From Chitinivibrionales bacterium (GTDB lineage Bacteria; Fibrobacterota; Chitinivibrionia; Chitinivibrionales; WJKA01): 64,000 nucleotides of DNA. The notes beneath the pieces are model-generated. The model saw only the letters and a list, made by a program, of their open reading frames with translations. It made no database searches and was not told the DNA's origin. The stretch lies in NCBI GenBank assembly GCA_014728295.1, contig WJLW01000019.1, positions 124,001-188,000 on the forward strand, in the 5' to 3' direction. The translations under genes were made by a program, and so were the position numbers. Positions 25,845 through 35,605 of this stretch are shown here, piece by piece; position 1 is the first letter of the stretch; every line of letters starts with the position of its first letter.

Positions 25845-26186
25845 ATGGACATTAGAACGACTGTTGTTAAAGGATACCATCTACTCAGTATCAAATGGGA
25901 AATAGGTGCACGCACGGATATCAGCGCTCTGGAAAAGCTGATCAGATCACGCAAAGACATGCAAAATGTCGCGCTAGAATTTACGGAAAATTCCTGCCTG
26001 TATACAAATTCCATCAGCGTCATCCTGAAATGTCACGAGATCGTCAAGCGACGCAAAGGTAAACTTGCAGTTGTCAACCCGAACGAGTTCATTTCTTACG
26101 CGCTGCGCACTGTAGGCATAGCCAATTTCATGGATGTGTATGCATCTGTAGAAGATATAGGCAAAGAACGGGCTTCAGTCTACTAA
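25845..26186 (+). CDS. Stand-alone STAS-domain protein (anti-sigma antagonist-like)
   Basis: The 113-residue protein is one STAS fold: beta start MDIRTTVVKGYHLLSIKWEI, then VALEFTENSCLYTNSISVIL, then RRKGKLAVVNPNEFISYALR. The normal phosphorylation motif (DSSG or DSTG) is replaced by YTNSIS, so the switch may be lost or altered. I start it at ATG 25845 behind AGGGG, where the fold begins, not at 25770. No anti-sigma kinase is next to it. Confidence 0.75.
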   Translation: MDIRTTVVKGYHLLSIKWEIGARTDISALEKLIRSRKDMQNVALEFTENSCLYTNSISVILKCHEIVKRRKGKLAVVNPNEFISYALRTVGIANFMDVYASVEDIGKERASVY

Positions 26187-26216
26187 GATCGAGGATCCTG
26201 CAGAATCACGAAATTA

Positions 26217-27302
26217 TTACTTACTGCTGTAATCGGGCCGGGGTAGTACCTTTCTAATTTTTCGTGTACCTTCCAGAATCATGCTCAATTGCTCTTTTGT
26301 TACACTTTGCTCCCCGTCGCACAGCGCGTTGGAGGGATCGTTATGTGTTTCAATAATCAGTCCATCAGCACCGGCAGCAATTGCTGCCATACTCATCGGA
26401 TACACGCTGTCACGATATCCGGTGGAGTGTGACGGATCAAATATGACCGGGAGATTTGATTCGCGTTTCAACACGGCAATCGCGCCGATATCGGCCGTGG
26501 CCCGCTGAAATTTCGCGTCCTCGAAAGTGCGAATGCCGCGCAGGCACAGAATGACGTTGGGATTGCCGTTTGAGACGATATATTCGGCTGCCAGCAGAAA
26601 ATCTTTCAACGTCGATGCGTCACCGCGCTTGAGCAGGATAGGGGTCTTCTTCGCTTTCGTCAAAAGCCCAAGCTCCTGCAAAAAGCCGTAGGACTTCATA
26701 TTGCGGGTGCCCACCTGAATAATGTCGGTGTAATCGATAACATTTTCGAGTACGTTCTTGTCCTCAATCTTACCCTCTTCGGTTACATGCCGGTGCAAAC
26801 CGGTGGCTTCGGTAACTATTTTGACGCCATACCTGTCTCGTATTTCCGCCAGCATCTTCAGCCCTTCGAGTCCCATTCCCTGAAAACTGTAGGGTGAGGT
26901 GCGCGGTTTATAGGCGCCTCCGCGCAAAATCGGTATAGTGAGTTCATGGACATACTTGCTGATTGATTCGAGCTGTTCACGTGATTCGATCGAACAGGGA
27001 CCCGCCATTATAACCGGTTCTTCTTCGCCAATTGCACTTTCGCCGATTTTGACGACATGCGTTCGCGGCGAAAATTCCCGCGAAACCATTTTGTAGGATT
27101 TTGATATCCTGACTACTTTGTCCACACCGGACACTTCGGCAAAGTAGCTTTCTTCTACGCTGCTTAAGTCTCCCAGCACACCGATCACATCGATGCCGGT
27201 TGCCCCGTGGATAATGTGGTAGTCGAAACCGCGGGCTTTGATGCGGTCCAGAACGACCTGCTCCTGTTCGGGTGTAAATCCTTTCTTCATGTGAATAATC
27301 AT
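26217..27302 (-). CDS. aroF: 3-deoxy-7-phosphoheptulonate synthase (DAHP synthase, type I-beta)
   Basis: It catalyses the first step of the shikimate pathway, joining phosphoenolpyruvate and erythrose 4-phosphate. The 361-residue protein has the small N-terminal ferredoxin-like regulatory domain ([20 protein letters not shown]). The catalytic barrel follows: [50 protein letters not shown] and [12 protein letters not shown] chose ATG 27302, with AAAAGG upstream; the open frame continues to 27740 without homology. It is divergent from the ABC exporter gene. Confidence 0.96.
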   Translation of the reverse strand: MIIHMKKGFTPEQEQVVLDRIKARGFDYHIIHGATGIDVIGVLGDLSSVEESYFAEVSGVDKVVRISKSYKMVSREFSPRTHVVKIGESAIGEEEPVIMAGPCSIESREQLESISKYVHELTIPILRGGAYKPRTSPYSFQGMGLEGLKMLAEIRDRYGVKIVTEATGLHRHVTEEGKIEDKNVLENVIDYTDIIQVGTRNMKSYGFLQELGLLTKAKKTPILLKRGDASTLKDFLLAAEYIVSNGNPNVILCLRGIRTFEDAKFQRATADIGAIAVLKRESNLPVIFDPSHSTGYRDSVYPMSMAAIAAGADGLIIETHNDPSNALCDGEQSVTKEQLSMILEGTRKIRKVLPRPDYSSK

Positions 27303-27500
27303 ATCGGTACCTTTTCGGTCAAGTGATACTCTTTCGCAATTAAGGATAGTAAATATAGTACACGAGCAACCGCTGAGATAACTGGTGGCATTGCGGCAAA
27401 GGCGAGTGTCTAAAAGTGCGTTATACACCTGCCGCTCAATCCAGCCTAGTATTTCCGGCAGCACAATGTAATTTTGTAATCGCAAAGCAGGAAAAATTAC

Positions 27501-29267
27501 ATGGCAACCACAAAAAAACGGCAGACACTCCAGTTTAAGAAGATACTTTCCCTTTTCAGATATGCCGAAGGCCAGGCACGTAAATATACCGTAATGGTGA
27601 TACTGCTGGTTTTTCAAATGGCGACTTATCTGGTGTTGAATTTTTCTCTGAAATGGCTGATTGACCGAATAATTCCCCAGGAGCAAATCCGATACCTCGT
27701 CTATTTTGCCGCGGCATGGATCGGTCTTTTCCTGATACACAGTGTTTTCACGTTGCTGGCGGCTCGGGTGCGCATTTTTCTCGTACGTTCACTGATAGCT
27801 CGCATACGTGAAGCAATTATCAAAAAGCTGCAAGTGCTTTCTATTCGCAATTTTGACGTGCAGGGCACCGGTGCGACCTCGGCAAAGATTCTGCGTGACA
27901 TGGAGCGCATGCAGGAGTTCTACGACTGGGTACTGACCCCGATGCTGATTGCCATACTGGGTATCGTCTTGTCAATCCCCGCACTCACCACTATCGATCC
28001 CGTCCTGACAATTTTTTCCTATTTGTACATACCGGCGATTCCGCTGATCCAGCGCATCTTTCGCCGCCGCATACTGAAAAATTCTTATAACCTGCGCAAC
28101 ACAAACGAAAAACTGAGTGAAAAAATCGTCGATTACATTTCCGGTATAAAGCAGATCCGGATATTCGCGTCGGAGGAAATTCACAGCAGAGACATTATCC
28201 GGGAAATTGACACCGTCAAAAGCGCCGACATACAATACACTATGGTTATGCGTGTGTTCAGTATGGCAATCCAGTTTTTCAGTGAGTTTACGCCTATTCT
28301 GCTCTGGGTGGTTGCGGGCGCCATCATGATAAACAAAAGCTCACTTACCATCGGCTCGGTCGTCGCCTACCTGGCCGTGATCAGAAATCTGCTCTGGAAC
28401 GTCAGCCTCCTCTTCTCATCGTTTGATAAAATTGTTGCCGCGTCCCCTTCGGTTTCCGCCATCACCGACCTGATCAACCACCCGGAAGTCGAGAATCCGG
28501 CGCCGCGCATCAGGCAATTCGCCATCGACGGCAGTATCAGCTTGCGCGATGTCAATTTCAGCTACGGCAATCGTGGTGACCGCCAACAACTGACCGACAT
28601 CTCGTTTGATATTGCAGCCGGTGAAAAAGTTGCATTTGTCGGCGTTTCCGGTTCCGGCAAAACCACGTTGATCAATATTCTCCTGGGCCTCTATCCGTTG
28701 AAAAGCGGGCGCATCTATTTCGGGCCTCACGAAATTCACGATCTCCAACTCAGTGAGTTGCGTTCGCAAATGGCAATTCTCTCGCAAGAGACGTTTTTAT
28801 TTAACACTACGATTCTTGAGAATCTGCAATTTGCCAACGTCAATGCCTCAATGAGCGACATCGAAGCAGCATGCCGCAAAGCTGAAATTTATGAGTTCAT
28901 TCAAACTCTGCCGCGGCGGTTCAATGCCTACGTCGGCGAACGCGGCGTACAGCTATCCGGGGGACAGCGGCAACGTATCGGCCTGGCCAGAGTTTTTTTG
29001 CGCAAACCAAAGGTTATTATTCTCGACGAGCCCTCCTCGGCGCTCGATGTTTTGACCGAGCACAAAATGTTCGAAACGCTCTATCAGTCTATCCACCGGG
29101 TAACCGTGCTCATCGTTGCGCACCGGCTGTCAACAATTCGGAATATCGATAGCATTTATGTGTTCCAGGATGGTACAATTATTGAGCAGGGAACATTCAG
29201 CACGCTTGCCGAGCGCGGGGGTGTCTTTGCAAAGATGATCAAGGCAAACGAAGTCCTGACCGGCTGA
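27501..29267 (+). CDS. ABC exporter, fused membrane and ATPase domains (MsbA-like)
   Basis: A 588-residue half transporter that should work as a dimer. Six membrane helices span about residues 25-310, beginning VMVILLVFQMATYLVLNFSL. The nucleotide-binding domain follows with Walker A GVSGSGKTT (about 381), Q-loop LSQETFLF, signature LSGGQRQR (about 483), Walker B VIILDEPSSALD and H-loop IVAHRLSTI. An AGGA site precedes the ATG. The neighbouring YkgJ gene starts 8 bases after the stop, but the substrate is unknown. Confidence 0.94.
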   Translation: MATTKKRQTLQFKKILSLFRYAEGQARKYTVMVILLVFQMATYLVLNFSLKWLIDRIIPQEQIRYLVYFAAAWIGLFLIHSVFTLLAARVRIFLVRSLIARIREAIIKKLQVLSIRNFDVQGTGATSAKILRDMERMQEFYDWVLTPMLIAILGIVLSIPALTTIDPVLTIFSYLYIPAIPLIQRIFRRRILKNSYNLRNTNEKLSEKIVDYISGIKQIRIFASEEIHSRDIIREIDTVKSADIQYTMVMRVFSMAIQFFSEFTPILLWVVAGAIMINKSSLTIGSVVAYLAVIRNLLWNVSLLFSSFDKIVAASPSVSAITDLINHPEVENPAPRIRQFAIDGSISLRDVNFSYGNRGDRQQLTDISFDIAAGEKVAFVGVSGSGKTTLINILLGLYPLKSGRIYFGPHEIHDLQLSELRSQMAILSQETFLFNTTILENLQFANVNASMSDIEAACRKAEIYEFIQTLPRRFNAYVGERGVQLSGGQRQRIGLARVFLRKPKVIILDEPSSALDVLTEHKMFETLYQSIHRVTVLIVAHRLSTIRNIDSIYVFQDGTIIEQGTFSTLAERGGVFAKMIKANEVLTG

Positions 29268-29275
29268 GATGCAAA

Positions 29276-30055
29276 ATGCCCGAACTGTTCGATTCGCTCA
29301 ACAGGCTCTACCGGCGGCTGCCCGAAGTAGCCTGCACCGGATGCGGCAGTTGTTGCGTCTCCCCCACCTGCACACTGATCGAATTCAACTACCTGATATC
29401 CTGTGCAGGCGAGTCCCTTGCGGAACAGCAATTGCAGAAATTCATTTTTTCACCCCCGCACATCCATCCACGCCATGACGGAAATCTGCGCTGTGCGCTG
29501 CTGAGTGGAACTCAATGCACCCTGCACCCCGGACGTACCGGTTCATGCCGATTATTCGGCGTGCCGACGCTGAAGCATTTTAATGTCAAAGACCTTGTGG
29601 AATGCGAGCATGATATCCGGACGATAAGCGGCGATGATTCTCCGGACTTTATCCGTAACTGGATCCGGGAGTTGTTCGAACTCAACAACCAACTGTACGC
29701 ATTTGACACGCAGCCGTACTATATCAGCGGCTTGAATCTGGAGTGCTGGCTGGATATTTACTTTGACGATTCTCTGTATGACGATACATTTGCAGATATC
29801 AGAAAAGCAATGCACGCCTCCTTTGATCTGACCCGATTTAAATCCGACTACTTTCCCCGTACCAACTTCAAGGAAAAAGTTGACAAAATCAGCATTTTCA
29901 CGGCACTGCTTGACTCAGGCGATGTGGGAGCGCTTACCACGGTACTGCAGTCCATCAAAAATGACTACCCGCTCACCGGCACCTGGTTTCTCAAAGAAGC
30001 CGACGTATACCTTGCAAAAATTGACGCGCTGGCAGCTCAGCAGGCAAACCCATAA
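29276..30055 (+). CDS. YkgJ-family cysteine-cluster protein
   Basis: The 259-residue protein has the N-terminal metal-binding cluster CTGCGSCCVSPTC. Later cysteines occur in LRCALL, TQCTLHPGRTGSCRLFGVPT and VECEHD, the usual order in the zinc/iron-chelating CxxCxxCC (YkgJ/UPF0153) family. The C-terminal 150 residues are not conserved with anything I know. It lies 8 bases after the ABC exporter and is probably co-transcribed. Confidence 0.85.
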   Translation: MPELFDSLNRLYRRLPEVACTGCGSCCVSPTCTLIEFNYLISCAGESLAEQQLQKFIFSPPHIHPRHDGNLRCALLSGTQCTLHPGRTGSCRLFGVPTLKHFNVKDLVECEHDIRTISGDDSPDFIRNWIRELFELNNQLYAFDTQPYYISGLNLECWLDIYFDDSLYDDTFADIRKAMHASFDLTRFKSDYFPRTNFKEKVDKISIFTALLDSGDVGALTTVLQSIKNDYPLTGTWFLKEADVYLAKIDALAAQQANP

Positions 30056-30241
30056 GCAGGATGCACCTGTTTCTTTGAAGTGCATCCGGCAGGCAATATT
30101 GCGCTCAGCCGGCAACGCCCCAAAAGACGTATTTCTTACGGCGGAGCATCCGCCCGCCTCTTCGAAAAAGTATATTTAACATTGCCCGGCGCCTTCGCAG
30201 CGCAGCTTCCGAAGCTCTTCACCCGATTGTCAGGACGATAT

Positions 30242-32506
30242 ATGATTTTTGATCTCGAGATGATTCAGGCAGCCTATTCACGCATGCAGAAACGCATTGC
30301 CGCGGCACGCCAGGCCACCGGCTGTCCCTTGACACTTGCGGAGAAAATTCTCTATGCCCACCTGCATGGCGGCGAAGCAACCCGGGCGCAGGTGCGCGGA
30401 GAATCATATGTCGATTTCAGTCCCGACCGCGTAGCCATGCAGGACGCAACCGCCCAAATGGCATTGCTGCAATTCATGCTCGCCGGCAAAGAGACGACCG
30501 CCGTTCCCTCTACAGTTCATTGCGACCATCTGATACAGGCGCGTGTTGGCGCCCGCCACGATCTCGATTCGGCCAAAGTATCCAACGCTGAGGTGTACGA
30601 TTTTCTCTCATCAGCATCCGGAAAATACGGCATTGGTTTCTGGAAGCCGGGCGCGGGTATCATCCATCAGGTTATTCTTGAAAATTATGCGTTTCCCGGC
30701 GGCATGATGATCGGTACCGATTCGCATACGCCCAATGCCGGCGGACTGGGTATGATTGCCATCGGCGTGGGTGGAGCGGATGCCGTTGATGTCATGGCGG
30801 GCATGCCGTGGGAGCTGAAATTTCCTCGCCTGATCGGGGTGAAACTGACCGGGAGGATGAGCGGGTGGACTGCTCCCAAAGACGTTATCCTCAAAGTTGC
30901 GGGAATACTTACGGTCAAAGGCGGTACCGGCAATATCGTTGAATATTTCGGTGAAGGCGCCGAATCCATCTCCTGTACCGGTAAAGCAACTATTTGCAAC
31001 ATGGGCGCCGAGATCGGTGCAACAACATCCCTGTTCGCCTATGATGACAAAATGAAACGCTATCTGGAAGCAACCGGCCGCGCCGACGTCGCCGCTCTCG
31101 CCGAGCAGAACCGGGCCAACCTGATATCCGACAATGAAGTGCAAACAGATCCCAATTCGTACTACGATCAGGTCATTGAAGTCGATCTCTCTCAACTCGA
31201 GCCGCATGTCAATGGGCCCTTCACTCCGGATGCAGCATGGCCAATTTCCAAGCTCGGTTCACAAGCAAAATCAGAAGGCTGGCCACTCAAAATAGAGGTC
31301 GGCTTGATCGGCAGTTGCACAAATTCCTCGTATGAAGATATTACGCGTGCAGCGTCAGTCGCCAGGCAGGCAGAAGATAAAAAGCTTAAAGCACAAGCGC
31401 AATACATAGTTACTCCCGGCTCCGAGATGGTACGGTACACAACCGAACGCGACGGTCTGCTTGACCTTTTCGATTCCATCGGAGGCGTGGTCATGGCCAA
31501 TGCCTGCGGACCGTGCATCGGTCAGTGGGCACGGCACAGCGACGATCCAAATCGCAAAAACACCATTGTTACCTCGTTCAACCGCAACTTTGCCAAACGC
31601 AATGACGGCAATCCCAATACGCATGCCTTTGTTAGCTCTCCCGAAATCGCTACCGCCCTGGCGCTTGCCGGCAGTCTGGATTTTAATCCCCTGACAGACA
31701 CATTGACAAACGAAGAAGGCGAAACGGTCATGCTGGATGAGCCGGTAGGAATTGAACTGCCGGAAAAAGGCTTTGACGTGGAGGATACCGGCTACGAGCC
31801 GCCGGCTGAAGACGGCGCTTGCGTGGAAGTCAAGATCACACCCAATTCCGAACGCCTGCAGGTGCTCAATCCATTCGAGCCCTGGGACGGCGACAACCTG
31901 ACCGGACTCAAACTACTGCTCAAAGCCAAAGGCAAATGCACTACCGACCACATCTCAATGGCCGGTCCCTGGCTGAAATTCCGCGGCCATCTCGACAACA
32001 TATCAAACAATGCCTTTATCGGGGCGATCAATGCCTTCAATGATACAGCCAACAGCGTAAAAAATCAGCTCGATGGAATCTATGGCGAAGTTCCGGCAAC
32101 CGCGCGTGCATATAAAACCCGAGGAATCGACAGCGTTGTGGTCGGGGACGACAACTACGGTGAAGGCTCATCACGCGAGCACGCGGCAATGGAGCCGCGT
32201 CATCTCGGCGTTCGAGCCATCCTGGTCAAGTCGTTTGCCCGCATCCATGAAACGAACCTCAAAAAGCAGGGCGTGCTTGCCCTGACCTTTGATAATCCGG
32301 CAGATTACGATCTGGTTCAGGAAGAGGATAGCATAGACATCATTGATCTCACCGAATTTTCTCCCGGTCGGCATTTGTCGGTTGTCCTCCAGCATGCCGA
32401 CGGTTCACATAACACCATAAAAGCAAACCACACTTACAATGATAATCAGATTGCCTGGTTTCGCAAGGGATCGGCGCTCAATCTGATTCGATCTCTGCAG
32501 AATTAA
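30242..32506 (+). CDS. acn: Aconitate hydratase (mitochondrial-type)
   Basis: This TCA-cycle enzyme isomerises citrate to isocitrate with a 4Fe-4S cluster. The 754-residue length and the start [20 protein letters not shown] match the ACO2-like class. Cluster cysteines are in [14 protein letters not shown] and [31 protein letters not shown] and the swivel-domain motif [19 protein letters not shown] bind substrate. I start at ATG 30242, the first homologous residue, not at 30080. Confidence 0.95.
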   Translation: MIFDLEMIQAAYSRMQKRIAAARQATGCPLTLAEKILYAHLHGGEATRAQVRGESYVDFSPDRVAMQDATAQMALLQFMLAGKETTAVPSTVHCDHLIQARVGARHDLDSAKVSNAEVYDFLSSASGKYGIGFWKPGAGIIHQVILENYAFPGGMMIGTDSHTPNAGGLGMIAIGVGGADAVDVMAGMPWELKFPRLIGVKLTGRMSGWTAPKDVILKVAGILTVKGGTGNIVEYFGEGAESISCTGKATICNMGAEIGATTSLFAYDDKMKRYLEATGRADVAALAEQNRANLISDNEVQTDPNSYYDQVIEVDLSQLEPHVNGPFTPDAAWPISKLGSQAKSEGWPLKIEVGLIGSCTNSSYEDITRAASVARQAEDKKLKAQAQYIVTPGSEMVRYTTERDGLLDLFDSIGGVVMANACGPCIGQWARHSDDPNRKNTIVTSFNRNFAKRNDGNPNTHAFVSSPEIATALALAGSLDFNPLTDTLTNEEGETVMLDEPVGIELPEKGFDVEDTGYEPPAEDGACVEVKITPNSERLQVLNPFEPWDGDNLTGLKLLLKAKGKCTTDHISMAGPWLKFRGHLDNISNNAFIGAINAFNDTANSVKNQLDGIYGEVPATARAYKTRGIDSVVVGDDNYGEGSSREHAAMEPRHLGVRAILVKSFARIHETNLKKQGVLALTFDNPADYDLVQEEDSIDIIDLTEFSPGRHLSVVLQHADGSHNTIKANHTYNDNQIAWFRKGSALNLIRSLQN

Positions 32507-32770
32507 TCCGCCTTATTCGTCCTGGTTCAGCGAGCCGGCAGCTTTCTCATACCACACTAACACAAACCTAACACTATTTTAGCGTGTCCCTAAACGAAGA
32601 ATGCTATATTTGAGGTTCTTTAAGAGTGTTTATCTTCTCGCCACTCTCATTATGCCTCATTCGAGCACGCAATCGGGCATATTTCTACATCTGCGGACAA
32701 GTAAACCGACCGGCTGTTCGTGGTAACGCAGTATACGACAAGCGCTTATTACAACAGGAGCATTTTACCG

Positions 32771-32799
32771 TTGCACAATCAACTACTATCGGGTATAAT
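32771..32799 (+). promoter_or_regulatory. Sigma-70 promoter of the second STAS gene
   Basis: TTGCAC (32771-32776) and an exact TATAAT (32794-32799) are 17 bases apart, 40 bases ahead of the ATG at 32839. The stretch 32507-32770 after aconitase holds no gene I can support. Confidence 0.7.
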
Positions 32800-32838
32800 T
32801 ACTTTGTTATGGGCACCTCAGCACAAGGGACGAAGCAT

Positions 32839-33171
32839 ATGGAGACTCATTTCATCAGGTCGCATTCGCCGTCCACTACGACGATCGCGATCGAAGGCCA
32901 ACTACGAAGCGGCAATATGCAGACGTTTTTCGATCATGTCAAAGAAGCATTGAAAAGCGATTGCCGCAGTCTCAAATTTGATCTATCAAAAGTCAATTTT
33001 CTGGACAGCAGTACCATCGGCACGCTGATATATATGAAGAGGATGATAGAAGAGTTCGACAAGTCACTCACCCTGGTCATCTCGGATACGGTGCAAAAGA
33101 TTTTTAACAGCTACGGATTGTATACGGTGTTCAAGCTTGAGCAGGACGGTATTCCAAGCGGGCCCAACTAA
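32839..33171 (+). CDS. STAS-domain anti-anti-sigma factor-like protein
   Basis: The 110-residue protein is a single STAS domain (TTIAIEGQLRSGNMQTFFDH; LKFDLSKVNFLDSSTIGTLI) with the phosphorylatable serine motif DSST intact. Such proteins release a sigma factor or another partner when dephosphorylated by an HPK/PP2C system; no such partner is nearby. ATG 32839 follows AAGGGA and lies downstream of the promoter, which rules out the longer frame. Confidence 0.85.
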   Translation: METHFIRSHSPSTTTIAIEGQLRSGNMQTFFDHVKEALKSDCRSLKFDLSKVNFLDSSTIGTLIYMKRMIEEFDKSLTLVISDTVQKIFNSYGLYTVFKLEQDGIPSGPN

Positions 33172-33368
33172 GACCTTCCAGATGCGCGTTTTTCCCGCAA
33201 ATCGATGAATTTGTTTTTCTCATGCCTGCGCCAGGTAATCAGGCATGACCTGCAGGCCAGGCGATTGGTGCGTGCAAATAACCGTCGCCAGAATTTCCTG
33301 CCGGTATCATAGATATATACATCATCGCGGAAACCACAAAGCGGACATTTCTGTAGTTGCAAAATCAT
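33168..33368 (-). CDS. Small zinc-ribbon-like protein
   Basis: The 66-residue basic protein has two CxxC knuckles, KCPLCGF near residue 8 and ACRSCLI near residue 40, spaced as in zinc ribbons. The middle and tail are rich in Arg and Lys, so nucleic acid binding is possible. It overlaps the end of the convergent STAS gene by 4 bases, and its start lies beside the dispersed repeat at 33380. Confidence 0.55.
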   Translation of the reverse strand: MILQLQKCPLCGFRDDVYIYDTGRKFWRRLFARTNRLACRSCLITWRRHEKNKFIDLREKRASGRS

Positions 33369-33379
33369 AAACGCCCATC

Positions 33380-33486
33380 GTTTAGACTCTCAGTTGGTAA
33401 CTTCTACGATTTTTGCGTACGTTTTTCGCAATATATCAAGATCGATTCCGGCTGACCTCTGACCTCTCCGGCGAAGCCGGTTTAGT
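33380..33486 (+). repeat. Dispersed intergenic repeat, copy A
   Basis: This stretch matches the reverse complement of 52854-52974. The core (CTCTCAGTTGGTAACTTCTA and the following 55 bases, to GGCTGACC) differs at one base. The right part carries two heptamers (GCTGACC, TCTGACC) where the other copy has four, and ends in the hairpin CCGGC-GAA-GCCGG plus TTTAGT. A further small hairpin, CTGGCC-TCT-GGCCAG, lies at 33518-33532. Confidence 0.9.
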
Positions 33487-33546
33487 AATTGTCACAGGAG
33501 CTCTCTGTATTATCCGCCTGGCCTCTGGCCAGATTATCCCATAAAT

Positions 33547-33687
33547 TTATGCTCCCGCAATCTTTTTGAAATCGGAACTAACTTGTTCCGCATGTGAATT
33601 CGGCTCCCGGAGGGAATACTGTTTATCCAGGAGATTATTGTCGGTCAGAATAACAACATATGCTTTCGGTGCCGGATTGCGAACCAT
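33547..33687 (-). CDS. Candidate small protein downstream of the GGDEF/EAL gene
   Basis: A 46-codon frame with ATG 33687 begins 13 bases after the stop of the GGDEF/EAL gene. It reads MVRNPAPKAYVVILTDNNLL and ends SDFKKIAGA. A GCAGGTAA site is close upstream. Composition looks protein-like, but it is too short to be sure and I recognise no family. Confidence 0.4.
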   Translation of the reverse strand: MVRNPAPKAYVVILTDNNLLDKQYSLREPNSHAEQVSSDFKKIAGA

Positions 33688-33700
33688 GCATTACCTGCTC

Positions 33701-35401
33701 TCATTTTCGAACAGACAATTTCTCAATCACAATGTCAAGCTGGTCCATGGGCACAGGCCTGGAAAACAGAAATCCCTGCACGACATCACATTCATATTCA
33801 CGCAGCACTTCCAGTTGATCTGTGGTTTCAACACCCTCGGCAACGGTTTTCATATTGAGATTATGCGCAAGGGCAATGATCGACTTGGCCACCGACAACG
33901 CTTCTTTGCTGGTTGAAATTTCCTGAATAAACGAACGGTCTATCTTGAGTACATCCACGGGTAATTTGCGCAAATAGCTCAGGGACGAATAGCCTGTGCC
34001 AAAGTCGTCAATGAGAATCTGCAATCCCATTTTTTTAAGATCGGATAAGCGAGCCGCCGTGCGGTCAAGGTCCTTCATGACGATGCTTTCGGTCAACTCT
34101 ATGTCAAGATTCTGCGGATTAATTCCGGCCTGACGAATTATCTCCTGCGCGCGTACAAAAAATGATTCATTTCGAAACTGTATGGCCGAAATATTGATCG
34201 ATACCTTCAGATTGCTTTTGTATTTTTGCTCGAGCTGCTTGATTATTCGACAAGCTTCGGCAATGATCCATTCCCCAATTGGTATGATCAGTCCCGATTC
34301 TTCGGCAATCGGAATAAAGGTCATGGGTGAGATGATGCCCTTTGAGCCGTGTATCCAGCGCAGCAATGCCTCGAAACTGTAGATGGTATTGCTGCCGGCG
34401 TCGATGAGCGGCTGATAATACAGTTGCAATTCATTTTTGGTTAGCGCCTCATGCAATTCGTTTTCGAGACGCACTTTTTCTTCAGCCTGATTTGCGATAG
34501 TCTTCGAATAAAAGATGCAGCTTGTATGATTCTGCTTTTTGGCTTCACGTATGGCCAGATCTGCATTTTTCAGCAAAGCCTCGGCGGTTAAGCCGTCTTC
34601 GGGATAGGTTGTAATGCCGATGCTGACGGAAATGAACACCTTGTCCCCATTAAATACAACCGGCTCTTTGAAGAGATGAATGATTTTCGCGGCAATAGTG
34701 CGCAAGGCACCTACATCGTCAACCTGGGAAGTTGCAATGGTAAACTGATCATCACCGATTCTGGCAACAAAGTCCGATTTACGAATCGCGGCTCTGATGC
34801 GCTTGCCAACCTGGGTGATAACCTTGTCACCCGCACTATAGCCATACGTTTTGTTTATATATTGAAATCTGTCAATATCAACCAGAATAATCGCCGCAGG
34901 CGTATCATTGCGCTGTGCGTCAAAAATGACATGATTGCAATTCTCCATGAACAGAGAACGATTGGGCAGATGCGTCAGAATGTCGTAGTAAGCACTTGAA
35001 GTAGCAGATTCTTGATTACCAGTTGAATCGGCAACCGAGGATATTATGCAAACAATCCCCTCGCGGTTGCCTTGCCCGGAAGCAAATTTCTGAAAAATAA
35101 AGTGGGAAAAAAGCAGCTCTCCGTTTCGCTTGCGGTGACGTACCGTTCCTTTCCAGATGCCACTCTTCTCAAGGGAGCCGGCCACCTCGGACGAAGCGCC
35201 TTCGAACTGAAGCTGCTTGAGCAGTTCGTGATATGAACACCCATCGAACTCATTGCGCTGATGACCGGTCAACTCGCAAAATGCCGCATTGACTTTTGTG
35301 ATGATACCCGCGGCATCGGCAGAAAAAATACCCTGCGCGGATAAATCAAAAAGTGCGTCGGCAAGTCCGGTGGAGCTGGAAAAGGTAGTATTCTCCGACA
35401 T
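33701..35401 (-). CDS. PAS-GGDEF-EAL protein (cyclic-di-GMP phosphodiesterase)
   Basis: The 566-residue protein has a PAS sensor (about residues 15-120; GIFSADAAGIITKVNAAFCE), a GGDEF-type domain and a C-terminal EAL domain. The GGDEF motif reads GDDQF near residue 214, so cyclase activity is probably lost and the domain may only bind GTP. The EAL domain looks intact: EALLRW, IELTESIVM, DDFGTGYSSLSYLRKLPVDV, KIDRSF and VAEGVET. It should break down c-di-GMP in the cytoplasm in response to a PAS signal. Confidence 0.92.
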   Translation of the reverse strand: MSENTTFSSSTGLADALFDLSAQGIFSADAAGIITKVNAAFCELTGHQRNEFDGCSYHELLKQLQFEGASSEVAGSLEKSGIWKGTVRHRKRNGELLFSHFIFQKFASGQGNREGIVCIISSVADSTGNQESATSSAYYDILTHLPNRSLFMENCNHVIFDAQRNDTPAAIILVDIDRFQYINKTYGYSAGDKVITQVGKRIRAAIRKSDFVARIGDDQFTIATSQVDDVGALRTIAAKIIHLFKEPVVFNGDKVFISVSIGITTYPEDGLTAEALLKNADLAIREAKKQNHTSCIFYSKTIANQAEEKVRLENELHEALTKNELQLYYQPLIDAGSNTIYSFEALLRWIHGSKGIISPMTFIPIAEESGLIIPIGEWIIAEACRIIKQLEQKYKSNLKVSINISAIQFRNESFFVRAQEIIRQAGINPQNLDIELTESIVMKDLDRTAARLSDLKKMGLQILIDDFGTGYSSLSYLRKLPVDVLKIDRSFIQEISTSKEALSVAKSIIALAHNLNMKTVAEGVETTDQLEVLREYECDVVQGFLFSRPVPMDQLDIVIEKLSVRK

Positions 35402-35605
35402 GATCTGATGACGTTTTCAATAAAACTGGTAGAACCGGCTGTATGCAAAATGGTACCACTAACACTGCGTGATGTCAATACGCCGGCGCCTCGATTTTTT
35501 CGGCCCGCGTGCGCGTATGTTAAACACCGTTGCCTGCGCTCCTGCAGGAATGCCGCCTCTCAGAACAGGCCGGCAACCCCATCCATTCTGCTTTACCGGG
35601 TACCA

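Noticed and set aside
27303..27740. N-terminal extension of the DAHP synthase frame
   Set aside because: Homology and a ribosome-binding site place the start at 27302; the extension overlaps the divergent ABC gene and has no pattern.
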